A stretch of 64,000 bases of DNA from Actinomadura hallensis (GTDB taxonomy: Bacteria > Actinomycetota > Actinomycetes > Streptosporangiales > Streptosporangiaceae), in contig NZ_VFPO01000001.1 of the NCBI RefSeq assembly GCF_006716765.1, forward strand, positions 5,642,001-5,706,000, written 5' to 3'. The first letter of the stretch is position 1; every line of letters begins with the position of its first letter. This document shows positions 55,739 to 64,000 of this stretch, piece by piece. A program made the translations under genes and the position numbers. Below the pieces are notes generated by a model that saw only the letters and a program-made list of their open reading frames with translations, ran no database searches and had not been told where the DNA came from.

Positions 55739-56350
55739 GTGAGCCTGGTCGCCAATCTTCACCGGCAGTTCGAGCACCTGGTGCGCGAGCTCGCCAAGTT
55801 CGGCAGCGTGGGCGCGATCGCGTTCGTCATCACGGTCGTGATCGGCAACGGGCTGCACAGCGGCCTCGGCGTCGGCCCCCTGACCTCCAACGCCGTCGCG
55901 ACGGTGATCGCGACGACGTTCTCCTACCTGGCGAACCGCTACTGGACGTTCCGGCACCGCGACCGGACCGGCCTGGGCCGCGAGTACGCGCTGTTCTTCG
56001 CGCTGAACGGCGTCGGCCTGGTCATCACCGAGCTGTTCATCGGCTTCACCCACTACGTGCTGGGGCTGTCGGGCCCCGTCTCCTACAACGCGGCGCTGAT
56101 CATCGGGACCGGGGTGGCCTCCCTGTTCCGCTTCTGGTCGTACAAGAAGTGGGTGTTCCTGCCGGCGAGCGCCCCGCCGGTCGACCCCGCGTCCGGGCTG
56201 CCGGAGGCGCCGCCCGCGCACTCCGCCGCACCGGCGGACTCCGCCGCGGGCGAGGGGCCCGGCGCCACCCGGGTCAACGGCCGCGCGAGGCGCGCCCCGC
56301 GCCTCGGCCACCCCCTCGACGCCCACGCCGAGGACTACGCCGAGATCTGA
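55739..56350 (+). CDS. GtrA family membrane protein
   Basis: A 203-residue protein. Four TM helices of the GtrA/DPMS-associated fold are visible: LAKFGSVGAIAFVITVVIGNGL, LTSNAVATVIATTFSYLANRYWTF (the conserved NRYWTF), YALFFALNGVGLVITELFIGF and YNAALIIGTGVASLFRFWSYKKWVF. A ~55-residue Pro/Ala/Asp tail follows. GtrA proteins are proposed to flip polyprenyl-phosphate sugars or support wall arabinogalactan synthesis, which fits the glycan context. GTG 55739 has GGAAGGACGG 8 nt upstream; the in-frame sequence from 55574 is noncoding in character. Confidence 0.85.
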   Translation: MSLVANLHRQFEHLVRELAKFGSVGAIAFVITVVIGNGLHSGLGVGPLTSNAVATVIATTFSYLANRYWTFRHRDRTGLGREYALFFALNGVGLVITELFIGFTHYVLGLSGPVSYNAALIIGTGVASLFRFWSYKKWVFLPASAPPVDPASGLPEAPPAHSAAPADSAAGEGPGATRVNGRARRAPRLGHPLDAHAEDYAEI

Positions 56351-56360
56351 CCGGCCACAC

Positions 56361-56414
56361 GAGATCCGGCCAGGCGACATCCGGCCGGCCAGGCGAGATC
56401 CGGCCGGCTAGGCG
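56361..56414. repeat. ~21-bp tandem repeat at converging gene ends
   Basis: Three imperfect copies of a GAGATCCGGCCGGCCAGGC-like unit fill the gap between the GtrA stop and the histidine kinase stop, and the last copy contains the kinase TAG. Confidence 0.55.
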
Positions 56415-57679
56415 GGGCCCATCACCACGCGCTCCTCCGCGAGCCGGGCCTCGGCGACGTGGCGGAGGAACACGCCGAACACCGCGGGACGCGACTGGAT
56501 CAGCTCCAGCCGGCCGCCGTCGACCGTGGCGAGGGACCGGGCCAGGTAGAGGCCGAGCCCGGTGCCGCGGCCGCCGCTGAAGCTCCGCTCGAAGATCCGC
56601 GGCTCCAGCTCGGGCGGTATCCCCTCGCCCTCGTCGCCGACCTCGACGACGACCGAGCTGACGCCCGGCTTGGTGTGGATGGTCACGGTGCCCGCGCCGT
56701 GCACGAGCGAGTTGTCCAGCAGCGTCGCGACGATCTGGGACAGGCCCTCGGGGTTGGCCATGCCGACGAGGCCCCGCTCGCCGGTGACCCGCACGTCGCG
56801 GCCGGCCCGCCGGAAGATGGGCCGCCACTCCTCCACCTGCTGCCGGATGATCTCGTCGACGGGCGAGGCGACGGCCGCTCCGGTCCGGTCGTGCCTCGCG
56901 CGCGACAGCAGCTGCTCGACGACGGCGACGAGGCGCTCGGTCTGCGCGACGGCGGCCGCGCCCTCCTCGCGGACGACGTCGGGGTAGTCGGCGGCCTCGA
57001 TCATCTCCTCCAGCCGCATGGACAGCGCGGTCAGCGGCGTGCGGAGCTGGTGGCTGGCGTCGGAGGCGAACTCACGGCTGTTGGCGAGCAGGTCGGCGAT
57101 CCGGACGGCGCTGCGGTCCAGCACCTCGGCGACCCGGTCGACCTCCGGGATGCCGTAGCGGCGGCGGCGCGGCCGGGCGTTGCCGCTGCCGAGCCGGTCG
57201 GCGGTCTCGGCGAGGTCGATCAGCGGGAGGGTCAGCTTGCGGGCCTGCACCATCGCCAGCCCGACGGTGACGGCGACGCCGAGCAGGGCGAGGCTGGCGA
57301 TGAAGAGCATCAGCCGCAGCGCGTCGGCGTGGACCTCCGCCTCGGGGCGCGAGACCCGCACGCGGACGCGGCCCTCGTCCCTGGTGGCGGTGAGCGCGGG
57401 GCGCGCGGGGGCGGGCCCGGCGGTGAGCGTCCGGCCGTCGGGCAGGACGATCGAGATGTGCCGGCCGGGGAACTCCCGCGCGATCACCTCGCCGGAGACC
57501 GGGCGGCCGGTCTCCAGGTCGTAGCCGACGCCGCCGGCGATGGCGGAGGCCTCGCGGTCCAGGGAACGCGCGGCCTCCTCGTGGACGAGCTTGTGTGCGG
57601 CGTAGGCGAGGGGTATGCCGAGCATCAGGATCGCGACCGCCGCCACCGCGAGCGTCGACAGCAGGAGTCGGCGCCTCAT
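56408..57679 (-). CDS. two-component sensor histidine kinase
   Basis: A 423-residue kinase. N-terminal TM (RLLLSTLAVAAVAILMLGIPLAYAA), ~110-residue extracellular sensor, second TM (LMLFIASLALLGVAVTVGLAMV), HAMP-like linker, H-box EFASDASHQLRTPLTALSMRL (phospho-His), N-box IVATLLDNSLVHGAGTVTI and G-box VGDEGEGIPPELEPRIFERSFSGGRGTGLGLYLA. The signal is unknown. ATG 57679 has GAAGGAGCG just upstream. It lies downstream of the response regulator gene in the same direction (98-bp gap) and most likely forms a pair with it. Confidence 0.9.
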   Translation of the reverse strand: MRRRLLLSTLAVAAVAILMLGIPLAYAAHKLVHEEAARSLDREASAIAGGVGYDLETGRPVSGEVIAREFPGRHISIVLPDGRTLTAGPAPARPALTATRDEGRVRVRVSRPEAEVHADALRLMLFIASLALLGVAVTVGLAMVQARKLTLPLIDLAETADRLGSGNARPRRRRYGIPEVDRVAEVLDRSAVRIADLLANSREFASDASHQLRTPLTALSMRLEEMIEAADYPDVVREEGAAAVAQTERLVAVVEQLLSRARHDRTGAAVASPVDEIIRQQVEEWRPIFRRAGRDVRVTGERGLVGMANPEGLSQIVATLLDNSLVHGAGTVTIHTKPGVSSVVVEVGDEGEGIPPELEPRIFERSFSGGRGTGLGLYLARSLATVDGGRLELIQSRPAVFGVFLRHVAEARLAEERVVMGPA

Positions 57680-57777
57680 CAGCGCTCCTTCGAGGGTGGG
57701 GCCACGGACCGCGCGCACGCGGCCCCGGGGCCTCTCGGGAAGGCCCCGGGTGGTCTCGCCCGGCCGTGGCGGCGGAG

Positions 57778-58449
57778 CTAGTCGCCGCGTTCGAACCGGA
57801 AGCCGACGCCCCGCACGGTCGTGATGTAGCGGGGGCTGCCGGCGTCGTCGCCGAGCTTGCGGCGCAGCCAGGAAATGTGCATGTCGAGCGTCTTCGTGGA
57901 ACCCCACCAGTTGGTGTCCCACACCTCGCGCATGATCTGTTCGCGGGTCACGACCTTGCCGGCGTCCCGGACGAGGACGCGCAGCAGGTCGAACTCCTTG
58001 GTGGTCAGCTGGAGCTCCTGGTCGCCCATCCAGGCGCGGCGCGACTCCGCGTCGATCCGCACCCCCTGGACGATCGGGGTCTCCGTACTGCCCCGGCGCA
58101 GCAGCGCCCGCACCCGCGCGAGCAGCTCCGCCAGCCGGAACGGTTTGGTCACGTAGTCGTCGGCGCCCGCGTCGAGCCCGACGACGGTGTCGACCTCGTC
58201 GGCCCGGGCGGTCAGGATCAGGATGGGAACGCCGTGCCCCTCGGCCCGCACCCTGCGGGCCACCTCCAGGCCGTCCAGTTCCGGAAGGCCGAGGTCCAGG
58301 ACGATGAGGTCCACGCCGCCGCCGAGCGCCCGCTCCAGCGCCTGCGGGCCGTCCGGGCTGACTTCGACGGTGTACCCCTCGCGACGCAGCGCGCGGGCGA
58401 GAGGCTCGGAGATGGACGTGTCGTCCTCGGCGAGCAGTACTGAGGTCAT
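57778..58449 (-). CDS. OmpR/PhoB family response regulator
   Basis: A 223-residue regulator. Receiver domain (1-~115): SVLLAEDDTSISEPLARAL, phospho-acceptor Asp in LIVLDLGLPELDGL (about residue 51), LTARADEVDTVVGLDAGADDYVTKPFRLAELLARV. C-terminal winged helix (~130-223): LTTKEFDLLRVLVRDAGKVVTREQIMREVWDTNWWGSTKTLDMHISWLRRKLG and YITTVRGVGFRFE. ATG 58449 lies 6 bp from a TACGAT -10 box (complement of 58456-58461), so it is likely leaderless; the longer frame upstream has unusual composition. Phosphorylated by the kinase encoded downstream. Confidence 0.92.
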   Translation of the reverse strand: MTSVLLAEDDTSISEPLARALRREGYTVEVSPDGPQALERALGGGVDLIVLDLGLPELDGLEVARRVRAEGHGVPILILTARADEVDTVVGLDAGADDYVTKPFRLAELLARVRALLRRGSTETPIVQGVRIDAESRRAWMGDQELQLTTKEFDLLRVLVRDAGKVVTREQIMREVWDTNWWGSTKTLDMHISWLRRKLGDDAGSPRYITTVRGVGFRFERGD

Positions 58450-58600
58450 GGGTCGATCGTAAGACCATTCTTGAACATTGCCCGGCATGCGCCGCGCTCT
58501 TGACCTGCGGTTTGCCACTCGTAGTACATCCACGAACACGGCTTACCGGAAGGAAACCGGACGCAGTTCTCATCTCGCCCTGCAGCAGGGACGCGCGCGG
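58450..58600. other. gap between treZ and the response regulator
   Basis: This 151-bp gap carries the regulator promoter (58456-58461) and a small CCCTGC-A-GCAGGG hairpin (58581-58593) just downstream of the treZ stop that might end the tre transcript. Nothing else is seen. Confidence 0.35.
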
Positions 58601-60397
58601 TCATGCGAGCACCGCGACGGACGCGCCCGGCAGCCCCACCGATGCCGATCCAGAACCTCCCAAGGTGTCGTCGTCCACGCGGATTGCCGGGTCCGAGGCG
58701 AGCAGCAGCCGGGGAGGGGCGCCGCCGTGCGCCGGAACCGGGAGCACCACCGGCGGCGAGCCGAGGTTCACCGCCACGCGCACCCCGCCGCGGCGCATGA
58801 TCAGCCAGCGCGCCTCGCCGTCGCCGTACTCGACGTCCGTCGCGGTGAGGCGGGGGTCGTTCAGCTCGGGCCGCGACCGGCGCAGCGCAAGCAGCGCCCG
58901 GTGCCATTCGAGCAGGTCGCGGTGGTACGGGCGGTCCGGCTCGGACCAGTCGAGGACGGAGCGGCGGCAGGTCTCCGGGTCCTGCGGGTCGGGGACCTCG
59001 CCGCTCCAGCCGTGCCGCCCGAACTCCCGGCGGCGGCCCTCGCTGACCGCGCGTCCCAGCTCGGGATCCCGGTGGTCGGTGAAGTAGCACCACGGGGTGG
59101 ACGCGCCCCACTCCTCGCCCATGAACAGCATCGGCGTGAACGGCCCGAGCAGGAGCAGCGCGGCGCCGGCCTTCAGTAGCGACGGGGGACGTCCGGAGGA
59201 CGCGAGGATCGCGCCGATCCGCTCGCCCGCGGCGCGGTTGCCCACTTGGTCGTGGTTCTGCAGGAAGCCCAGGAACCGGTGTGCGGGGGTCTCCTGGACG
59301 TTCACCGGGCGTCCGTGGCGCCGCCCCCGGTAGGTCGAGTAGGTCCCGTCATGGACGAAGACCTTCGTGAGCGCCTTCTTGAGCGTCTCCAGGGAGCCGA
59401 AGTCGCAGTAGTAGCCCTGTCGTTCACCCGTGAGGGCGGCGTGCAGGGCGTGGTGGAAGTCGTCGCTCCACTGCGCGTCAAGGCCGTACCCACCCGCTTC
59501 TCTGGGCGTGACGAGGCGCGGGTCGTTCAAGTCGGACTCGGCGATGAGGAACAGGTGCCGCCCCAGGTGAGCGGAGAGACCGGCGACCGACCGTGACAGC
59601 TCTTCGAGGATGTGCACCGCTCCGTGGTCGGCGATGGCGTGGACGGCGTCGATGCGGAGCCCGTCGAAGTGGTAGTCGCGCAGCCACATCAGCGCGTTCT
59701 CCACGACGAACGCGCGGACCTCGTCCGAGCCCTCCTGGTCGAAGTTGACCGCATCGCCCCAAGGCGTGGTGTAGGCGTCGGTGAAGTACGGCCCGTAGCC
59801 GGCCAGGCGGTTCCCATCGGGCCCCAGGTGGTTGTAGACGACGTCCAGCACGACGGCCAGGCCGCGCGCATGGGCGGCGTCCACGAAGCGCTTCAGCCCG
59901 TCCGGGCCTCCGTACGGCTCGTGGGGCGCCCACAGGTGCACACCGTCATAGCCCCATCCGTGGCGTCCCGGAAAGGCGGCGACGGGCAGCAGCTCCACCA
60001 CGTCGATCCCGAGCGCCACCAGGTGGTCGAGCCGCTCGGCCGCCGCGTCGAACGTCCCCTCGGGCGTGAAGGTGCCCACGTGCATCTCGTAGAGGACGCT
60101 CCCCGGCAGCGGGCGGCCGTGCCAGTGCTGGTCCGTCCACGCGAAGCGGTCGTGGTCGTAGACGCGGCTCTGCCCGTGGACGCCGTCCGGCTGCCACGGG
60201 GAGCGCGGGTCGGGCAGCGCCTCGTCCGACCCGTCCAGGGCGAACGCGTAGCGGGTGCCGTGGCCCGCGCCCGGCACGTCGGCCCGCCACCAGCCCGGAC
60301 GCCCCTCCTGGGGCGCCATGGCGTGGCGGGCGCCGCCGGTCACGACGTCCACGCCGGCGGCCGACGGCGCCCACACCTCGAAGGACCATGTGCTCAC
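58601..60397 (-). CDS. treZ: malto-oligosyltrehalose trehalohydrolase
   Basis: A 598-residue GH13 enzyme that releases trehalose from malto-oligosyltrehalose. An N-terminal CBM48-like domain (FEVWAPSAAGVDVVTGGARHAM) precedes the barrel with GWGYDGVHLWAPHEPYGGPDGLKRFVDAAHARGLAVVLDVVYNHLGPDGN, the nucleophile Asp in FDGLRIDAVHAI, the acid Glu in LFLIAESDLNDPRLV and FLQNHDQVGNRA (transition-state Asp). The C-terminal beta domain is short. GTG 60397 lies 10 bp after the treY stop. Last gene of the treX-treY-treZ row, which turns glycogen ends into trehalose. Confidence 0.95.
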   Translation of the reverse strand: MSTWSFEVWAPSAAGVDVVTGGARHAMAPQEGRPGWWRADVPGAGHGTRYAFALDGSDEALPDPRSPWQPDGVHGQSRVYDHDRFAWTDQHWHGRPLPGSVLYEMHVGTFTPEGTFDAAAERLDHLVALGIDVVELLPVAAFPGRHGWGYDGVHLWAPHEPYGGPDGLKRFVDAAHARGLAVVLDVVYNHLGPDGNRLAGYGPYFTDAYTTPWGDAVNFDQEGSDEVRAFVVENALMWLRDYHFDGLRIDAVHAIADHGAVHILEELSRSVAGLSAHLGRHLFLIAESDLNDPRLVTPREAGGYGLDAQWSDDFHHALHAALTGERQGYYCDFGSLETLKKALTKVFVHDGTYSTYRGRRHGRPVNVQETPAHRFLGFLQNHDQVGNRAAGERIGAILASSGRPPSLLKAGAALLLLGPFTPMLFMGEEWGASTPWCYFTDHRDPELGRAVSEGRRREFGRHGWSGEVPDPQDPETCRRSVLDWSEPDRPYHRDLLEWHRALLALRRSRPELNDPRLTATDVEYGDGEARWLIMRRGGVRVAVNLGSPPVVLPVPAHGGAPPRLLLASDPAIRVDDDTLGGSGSASVGLPGASVAVLA

Positions 60398-60407
60398 GAC
60401 GCCCTGC

Positions 60408-62756
60408 TCACCTGTCGATCTCCCTGGGGACGAGCAGCGCCACGGGCAGGTGCTCGAAAAGGCGCTCGGCGTCCAGGAAGGGACCCATGTGCGTGCACCC
60501 GGTCAGCACGTCCCTCCACCCCTGCTGGACGACGTCGACCCTGGTCCCGTCCCAGCCGCCGCGGCGTCGCAGCCCGGCCGGCAGCCGGGTGGCGAGCGCG
60601 ACCGCCTCGCCGCGGGCGAACCCGACGACGTGCTCGGCGGCGGGCCCGAGGGCGGCGACCGGCTCGTGCCGCGAGCCCGGCCCGAACCATTCGGGATGGG
60701 CCCGGCGCAGCCGCAGCGTCCGCGAGGTGACCAGCAGCTTCTCGTCGTCCAGCTCCTTCGGCGACCGGCCGGTGTCGAGCCGCTGGAGGCGCTCGCGGCG
60801 CCGCCCGTAGTCGACGGGGCGCCGGTTGTCGGGGTCGACCAGCGCCAGCCCGGTCATCTCGCAGCCCTGATAGACGTCCGGGACGCCCGGCATGGCCAGT
60901 TGGAGGAGCTTCTGCCCGAGGATGTTCACCCGGGCGAAGGCGCCGGTCTCCGACACGAACTCGGTCAGGTCCATGACCAGGTCCGGGTCCGCCAGGACGG
61001 CGCGGGCGTGGGTGAGGACGGCCTCCTCGTAGGCGGGGTCGCCGTCGACCCAGGACGTCCGTGTCTTGGCCTCGCGCATCGCCTTGACGAGGAACTCCTC
61101 CAGGCGGCCGATGGTGAGCGGCCACGCGCCGACGAGCGTCTGCCAGAAGAGGTATTCGAGGTCGGGTTCCATCGGCGACTCGCCAGGGGCCAGCCTCCGC
61201 CAGCGGTCGACGGCCTCCGCCCACTCGTTCGGCATCTCCGACAGCACGGCCAGCCAGGCGCGGACGTCCTCCTCCCGCTTGGTGTCGTGCGTGGAGAGCG
61301 TCGTCAGCGTGGACGGCCAGTCCCGGGCGAGCCTGACGCAGTACGCGTGGAAGTCCTCCGGGCTCACGGAGAAGCGCGCCGGGTCTCCGCCCACCTCGTT
61401 CAGCGCGGCCATCCGGTTCCAGCGGTAGAACGCCGTGTCCTCCACGCCCTTGGCCGCGAGCGGAGCCGACGTCTGCTGGAACCTCACGATGAACTCGGCG
61501 TCGGTGCGCTCCCCGCGTCCGAGGGCCAGGTCCACGACCGTCTCCAGGTCGCCGTGCAGTTCCTCTGGCAACTGCGCACGCGCGTGGTGCGCGGCCTCGT
61601 TCAGGACGTCCACGGCCTGCTGCGGTGCGTCCTCCCCTGGGACGACGTAGGCGCGGTACACGGGCATGGCGATGAGCAGTTCGACCAGTGCCCGCTCCAA
61701 GCCGGGGCGTCGCTCGCCCACGACCCGCTGGAGGACGCGCAGGAGCCGGTCTATCTCGGGCTTCTGGCTATGGGTCGCGGCGTGGCGGCGGGCCTCGTGC
61801 TTCACCTCCGCGAAGTCGCGCGGGCCGCCCGTGAACGCGACGTAGTGGTCGGTGAGCGGCTTCTCCCCGGCCGGGTCCATGAACAGGCCGCAGACCATGC
61901 CGAGCGAGTCGTAGCCGGTGGTGCCCGCGCACGGCCAGTCCTGCGGGAGCCGCTCCTCCCCCTCGGTGATCTTCTCGACCACGATCCAGGCGCCCGGGGC
62001 CGCCTCCGACAGCCGCCGCAGGTAGCCGCGCGGGTCGGCGAGCCCGTCGGGGTGGTCGATCCGCAGGCCGTGGACGTGGCCCTCCTCGACCAGGTTCAGC
62101 AGCAGCGCGTGCGTGCGCTCGAAGACCTCGGGGTCCTCCTGCCGCAGCGCGATCAGGCCGGAGATGTCGAAGAACCGGCGGTAGTTGGGGACGCCCTCGC
62201 CCGGCAGGACGATCCGGCCGCCGCCGGCCTCCCAGTCGACGTCGAACCACTTCGCGAACGGGGAGCCCGGCCCCTCCGCGAGGACGGCGGCGAGCGGGAC
62301 GTTCAGCCCCTTCTCCTCCGGGATCGCCATGTGGTTCGGGACGACGTCGACCAGCAGCCGGAGCCCGTGCGCGCGGAACCGGGCGGCCATGGCGCCGAAC
62401 GCCTCGGCGCCGCCCAGCTCGTCCGACAGCCGGGAGTGGTCGACCACGTCGTAGCCGTGCGTGGAGCCGGGCGCGGCCTGCAGGACGGGCGACAGGTAGA
62501 CGTGGGACACGCCGAGCGCGCTCAGGTAGGGGGCGAGCGCGGCGGCGTCGGCGAAGCCGAAGTGCTCGTCCGGGGTGCCGCGCAGCTGGATGCGGTAGGC
62601 GCCGGACGGGGGCGGCGCGGAGCGGCCGGGGCCGCGCCGCTCGGACGGGTTCGCTCCGGTCGCCTTCTCTTCGGACAGGTGGTCCTCGGACACGGTCTCC
62701 TCATCCGGGGGGTGGCCGGGGAGCGGCTCCCCGGCGGCGGGGGCGGGCTCAGACAC
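60408..62756 (-). CDS. treY: malto-oligosyltrehalose synthase
   Basis: A 782-residue GH13 enzyme that turns the reducing-end alpha-1,4 bond of maltodextrin into an alpha,alpha-1,1 bond. Marks: AYRIQLRGTPDEHFGFADAAALAPYLSALGVSHVYLSPVLQAAPGSTHGYDVVDHSRLSDELGG, VVPNHMAI, nucleophile Asp in HGLRIDHPDGLADP, acid Glu in WIVVEKITEGEERLP and LSTHDTKREEDVRAWLAVL. Shorter or equal to family length. A ~50-residue acidic/basic N-terminal extension is present. GTG 62756 overlaps the treX stop by 8 bp, so the genes are coupled. Confidence 0.95.
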   Translation of the reverse strand: MSEPAPAAGEPLPGHPPDEETVSEDHLSEEKATGANPSERRGPGRSAPPPSGAYRIQLRGTPDEHFGFADAAALAPYLSALGVSHVYLSPVLQAAPGSTHGYDVVDHSRLSDELGGAEAFGAMAARFRAHGLRLLVDVVPNHMAIPEEKGLNVPLAAVLAEGPGSPFAKWFDVDWEAGGGRIVLPGEGVPNYRRFFDISGLIALRQEDPEVFERTHALLLNLVEEGHVHGLRIDHPDGLADPRGYLRRLSEAAPGAWIVVEKITEGEERLPQDWPCAGTTGYDSLGMVCGLFMDPAGEKPLTDHYVAFTGGPRDFAEVKHEARRHAATHSQKPEIDRLLRVLQRVVGERRPGLERALVELLIAMPVYRAYVVPGEDAPQQAVDVLNEAAHHARAQLPEELHGDLETVVDLALGRGERTDAEFIVRFQQTSAPLAAKGVEDTAFYRWNRMAALNEVGGDPARFSVSPEDFHAYCVRLARDWPSTLTTLSTHDTKREEDVRAWLAVLSEMPNEWAEAVDRWRRLAPGESPMEPDLEYLFWQTLVGAWPLTIGRLEEFLVKAMREAKTRTSWVDGDPAYEEAVLTHARAVLADPDLVMDLTEFVSETGAFARVNILGQKLLQLAMPGVPDVYQGCEMTGLALVDPDNRRPVDYGRRRERLQRLDTGRSPKELDDEKLLVTSRTLRLRRAHPEWFGPGSRHEPVAALGPAAEHVVGFARGEAVALATRLPAGLRRRGGWDGTRVDVVQQGWRDVLTGCTHMGPFLDAERLFEHLPVALLVPREIDR

Positions 62757-64000
62757 GGCGCAGGACCTGGATCGACCGATCGGCGACCTGGACGTTCTGG
62801 CGGGCCTTCACGACGGGCGACTCCTCCTCGGCCAGCAGCGGGTCCGCGGTGTCGAGCATCTTTATCCACATCTGCCCGTATGCGGCGGGCGGAAGCGTGA
62901 ATGTCAGCTCCCCGTCGTGCGCGTTGACGAGAACGAGGAAGGAGTCGTCCCTGACCTGCCTCCCCCTGGGGTCGGGCTCCCCGATCGCGTCGCCGTTCAG
63001 GAACACGTTCAGCGCCTTGCTGAAGCCGGCCGACCAGTCCCGGTCGCCCATGTCGGTGCCGTCGGGGGTGAACCAGACCAGGTCGGGGAGTTCCTCCGGG
63101 CCCGCCTCCTCCGTCCTCGCCCGCGCGGCCCGGCGCGCCCTCCTCGACCGCCGGTCGCCGAGGAAGAAGCGGCGCCGCCGGAACACCGGATGCCCGGTGC
63201 GCAGCGCGGACAGGCGCCGCACGAAGTCGAGCAGGGGCCCGCGCTCGTCGAAGAACCGACCGTCGCGCAGGCCGGTCCAGTCGACCCAGGAGATCTCATT
63301 GTCCTGGCAGTAGGCGTTGTTGTTCCCGTCCTGCGTCCGGCCGATCTCGTCGCCGTGCAGCAGCATCGGGACGCCCTGCGACAGGAACAGCGTGGTGAGG
63401 AAGTTGCGCTTCTGCCGCTCCCGCAGGGCGATGACGTCCAGGTCGTCGGTCGGCCCCTCGCGGCCGCAGTTCCACGACCGGTTGTCGTCGGAGCCGTCCC
63501 TGCCGTCCTCCCCGTTCGCCTCGTTGTGCTTGCCGTCGTAGGAGACGAGGTCGTTCAGCGTGAACCCGTCGTGGCACGTCACGAAGTTGATCGAGGCGAT
63601 CGGGCGGCGGCCGTCGTCGGCGTACAGGTCCGACGAGCCCGTCAGCCGGGACGCGAAGTCGGGCAGCGCGCCGGGCTCCCCGCGCCAGAAGTCCCGGACC
63701 GTGTCGCGGTACTGGCCGTTCCACTCCGTCCACAGCGGCGGGAAGTTGCCGACCTGGTAGCCGCCCTCCCCGATGTCCCACGGCTCGGCGATCAGCTTGA
63801 CCTGGGAGACGACCGGGTCCTGCTGGACGAGGTCGAAGAACGCCGACAGCCGGTCGACCGCGTGCAGCTGGCGGGCCAGCGTCGCGGCGAGGTCGAAGCG
63901 GAACCCGTCCACGTGCATCTCGGTCACCCAGTACCGCAGCGAGTCCATGATCAGCTGCAGGACGTGCGGGCTGCGCATGAGCAGGCTGTTGCCCGTGCCG
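62749..64000 (-). CDS. treX: glycogen debranching enzyme, N-terminus outside window
   Basis: The C-terminal 416 residues are present; the start lies beyond the right edge (the frame is still open, reading GTGNSLLMRSPHVLQLIMDS). GH13 TreX/GlgX marks: nucleophile Asp in HVDGFRFDLAATLAR, acid Glu in VKLIAEPWDIGEGGYQVGNFP, third Asp in FVTCHDGFTLNDLVSYDGKHNEANGE, and WNCGREGPTDD. It removes alpha-1,6 branches of glycogen and supplies linear chains to TreY. An Arg-rich insert (about 60 residues before the C-terminal domain: DRRSRRARRAARARTEEA) is unusual. Its stop overlaps the treY start. Confidence 0.93.
   Translation of the reverse strand, partial: GTGNSLLMRSPHVLQLIMDSLRYWVTEMHVDGFRFDLAATLARQLHAVDRLSAFFDLVQQDPVVSQVKLIAEPWDIGEGGYQVGNFPPLWTEWNGQYRDTVRDFWRGEPGALPDFASRLTGSSDLYADDGRRPIASINFVTCHDGFTLNDLVSYDGKHNEANGEDGRDGSDDNRSWNCGREGPTDDLDVIALRERQKRNFLTTLFLSQGVPMLLHGDEIGRTQDGNNNAYCQDNEISWVDWTGLRDGRFFDERGPLLDFVRRLSALRTGHPVFRRRRFFLGDRRSRRARRAARARTEEAGPEELPDLVWFTPDGTDMGDRDWSAGFSKALNVFLNGDAIGEPDPRGRQVRDDSFLVLVNAHDGELTFTLPPAAYGQMWIKMLDTADPLLAEEESPVVKARQNVQVADRSIQVLRRV

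Overview
The window comes from a very GC-rich actinomycete. GTG and TTG starts are common, many genes are leaderless, and stop/start overlaps (ATGA, GTGA, TTGA) are frequent. LytR-CpsA-Psr (LCP) ligases, TIGR03089, a HelD-type RNA polymerase remodeller, TreXYZ and a DUF5941-like remnant fit the Streptosporangiales, for example an Actinomadura-like genus. That placement is inference: no rRNA or tRNA gene is visible.

Left part (1-9.9 kb): a truncated methyltransferase, a flippase-like membrane protein coupled to thioredoxin, a GT4, a GT2 and a GT-C-like membrane protein, TIGR03089, an LCP ligase and an acyltransferase-3.

Core (9.9-31.8 kb): a cell-wall glycopolymer (teichoic-acid-type) locus. 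Two modules, each a GT2 + CDP-glycerol-type glycerophosphotransferase fusion followed by a CDP-alcohol phosphatidyltransferase, flank a minus-strand block holding a GT2, a GT4 and two small unknown proteins. The two phosphatidyltransferase genes are almost identical at DNA level in two blocks. Next come a dihydrofolate-reductase-like protein, an operon of wecB, a coiled-coil protein and a double glycosyltransferase, and a divergent set of GT4, UDP-ManNAc/GlcNAc dehydrogenase and GT4.

Middle (31.8-39.5 kb): a membrane-anchored PQQ-type propeller protein, an SRPBCC protein, an acetoacetate-decarboxylase-like gene coupled to a degenerate SDR behind a KstR-like operator, helD and a TetR regulator.

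Polyol-phosphate cassette (39.5-47.3 kb): a minus-strand operon of LicC-like nucleotidyltransferase, glycerol-1-phosphate-dehydrogenase-like protein, a third CDP-alcohol phosphatidyltransferase (final motif Asp replaced by His) and a GT2, preceded by a broken DUF5941-like gene. Divergently lie an IspD/TarI-type cytidylyltransferase and a glycerophosphodiesterase, then a proline-rich membrane protein and another GT2.

Right part (47.4-64 kb): a second LCP ligase, thioesterase-like protein, small secreted protein, acyl-CoA dehydrogenase, UDP-glucose dehydrogenase, CoA-binding protein, purE-purK, GtrA, a two-component system, and treX(partial)-treY-treZ.

Likely combined function: nucleotide sugars (ManNAcA from WecB and the dehydrogenase, GlcA from the UDP-glucose dehydrogenase) and CDP-polyols feed the glycosyltransferases and TagF-type polymerases, and LCP proteins attach the polymer to peptidoglycan. 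All calls come from reading the sequence; no database search was run.
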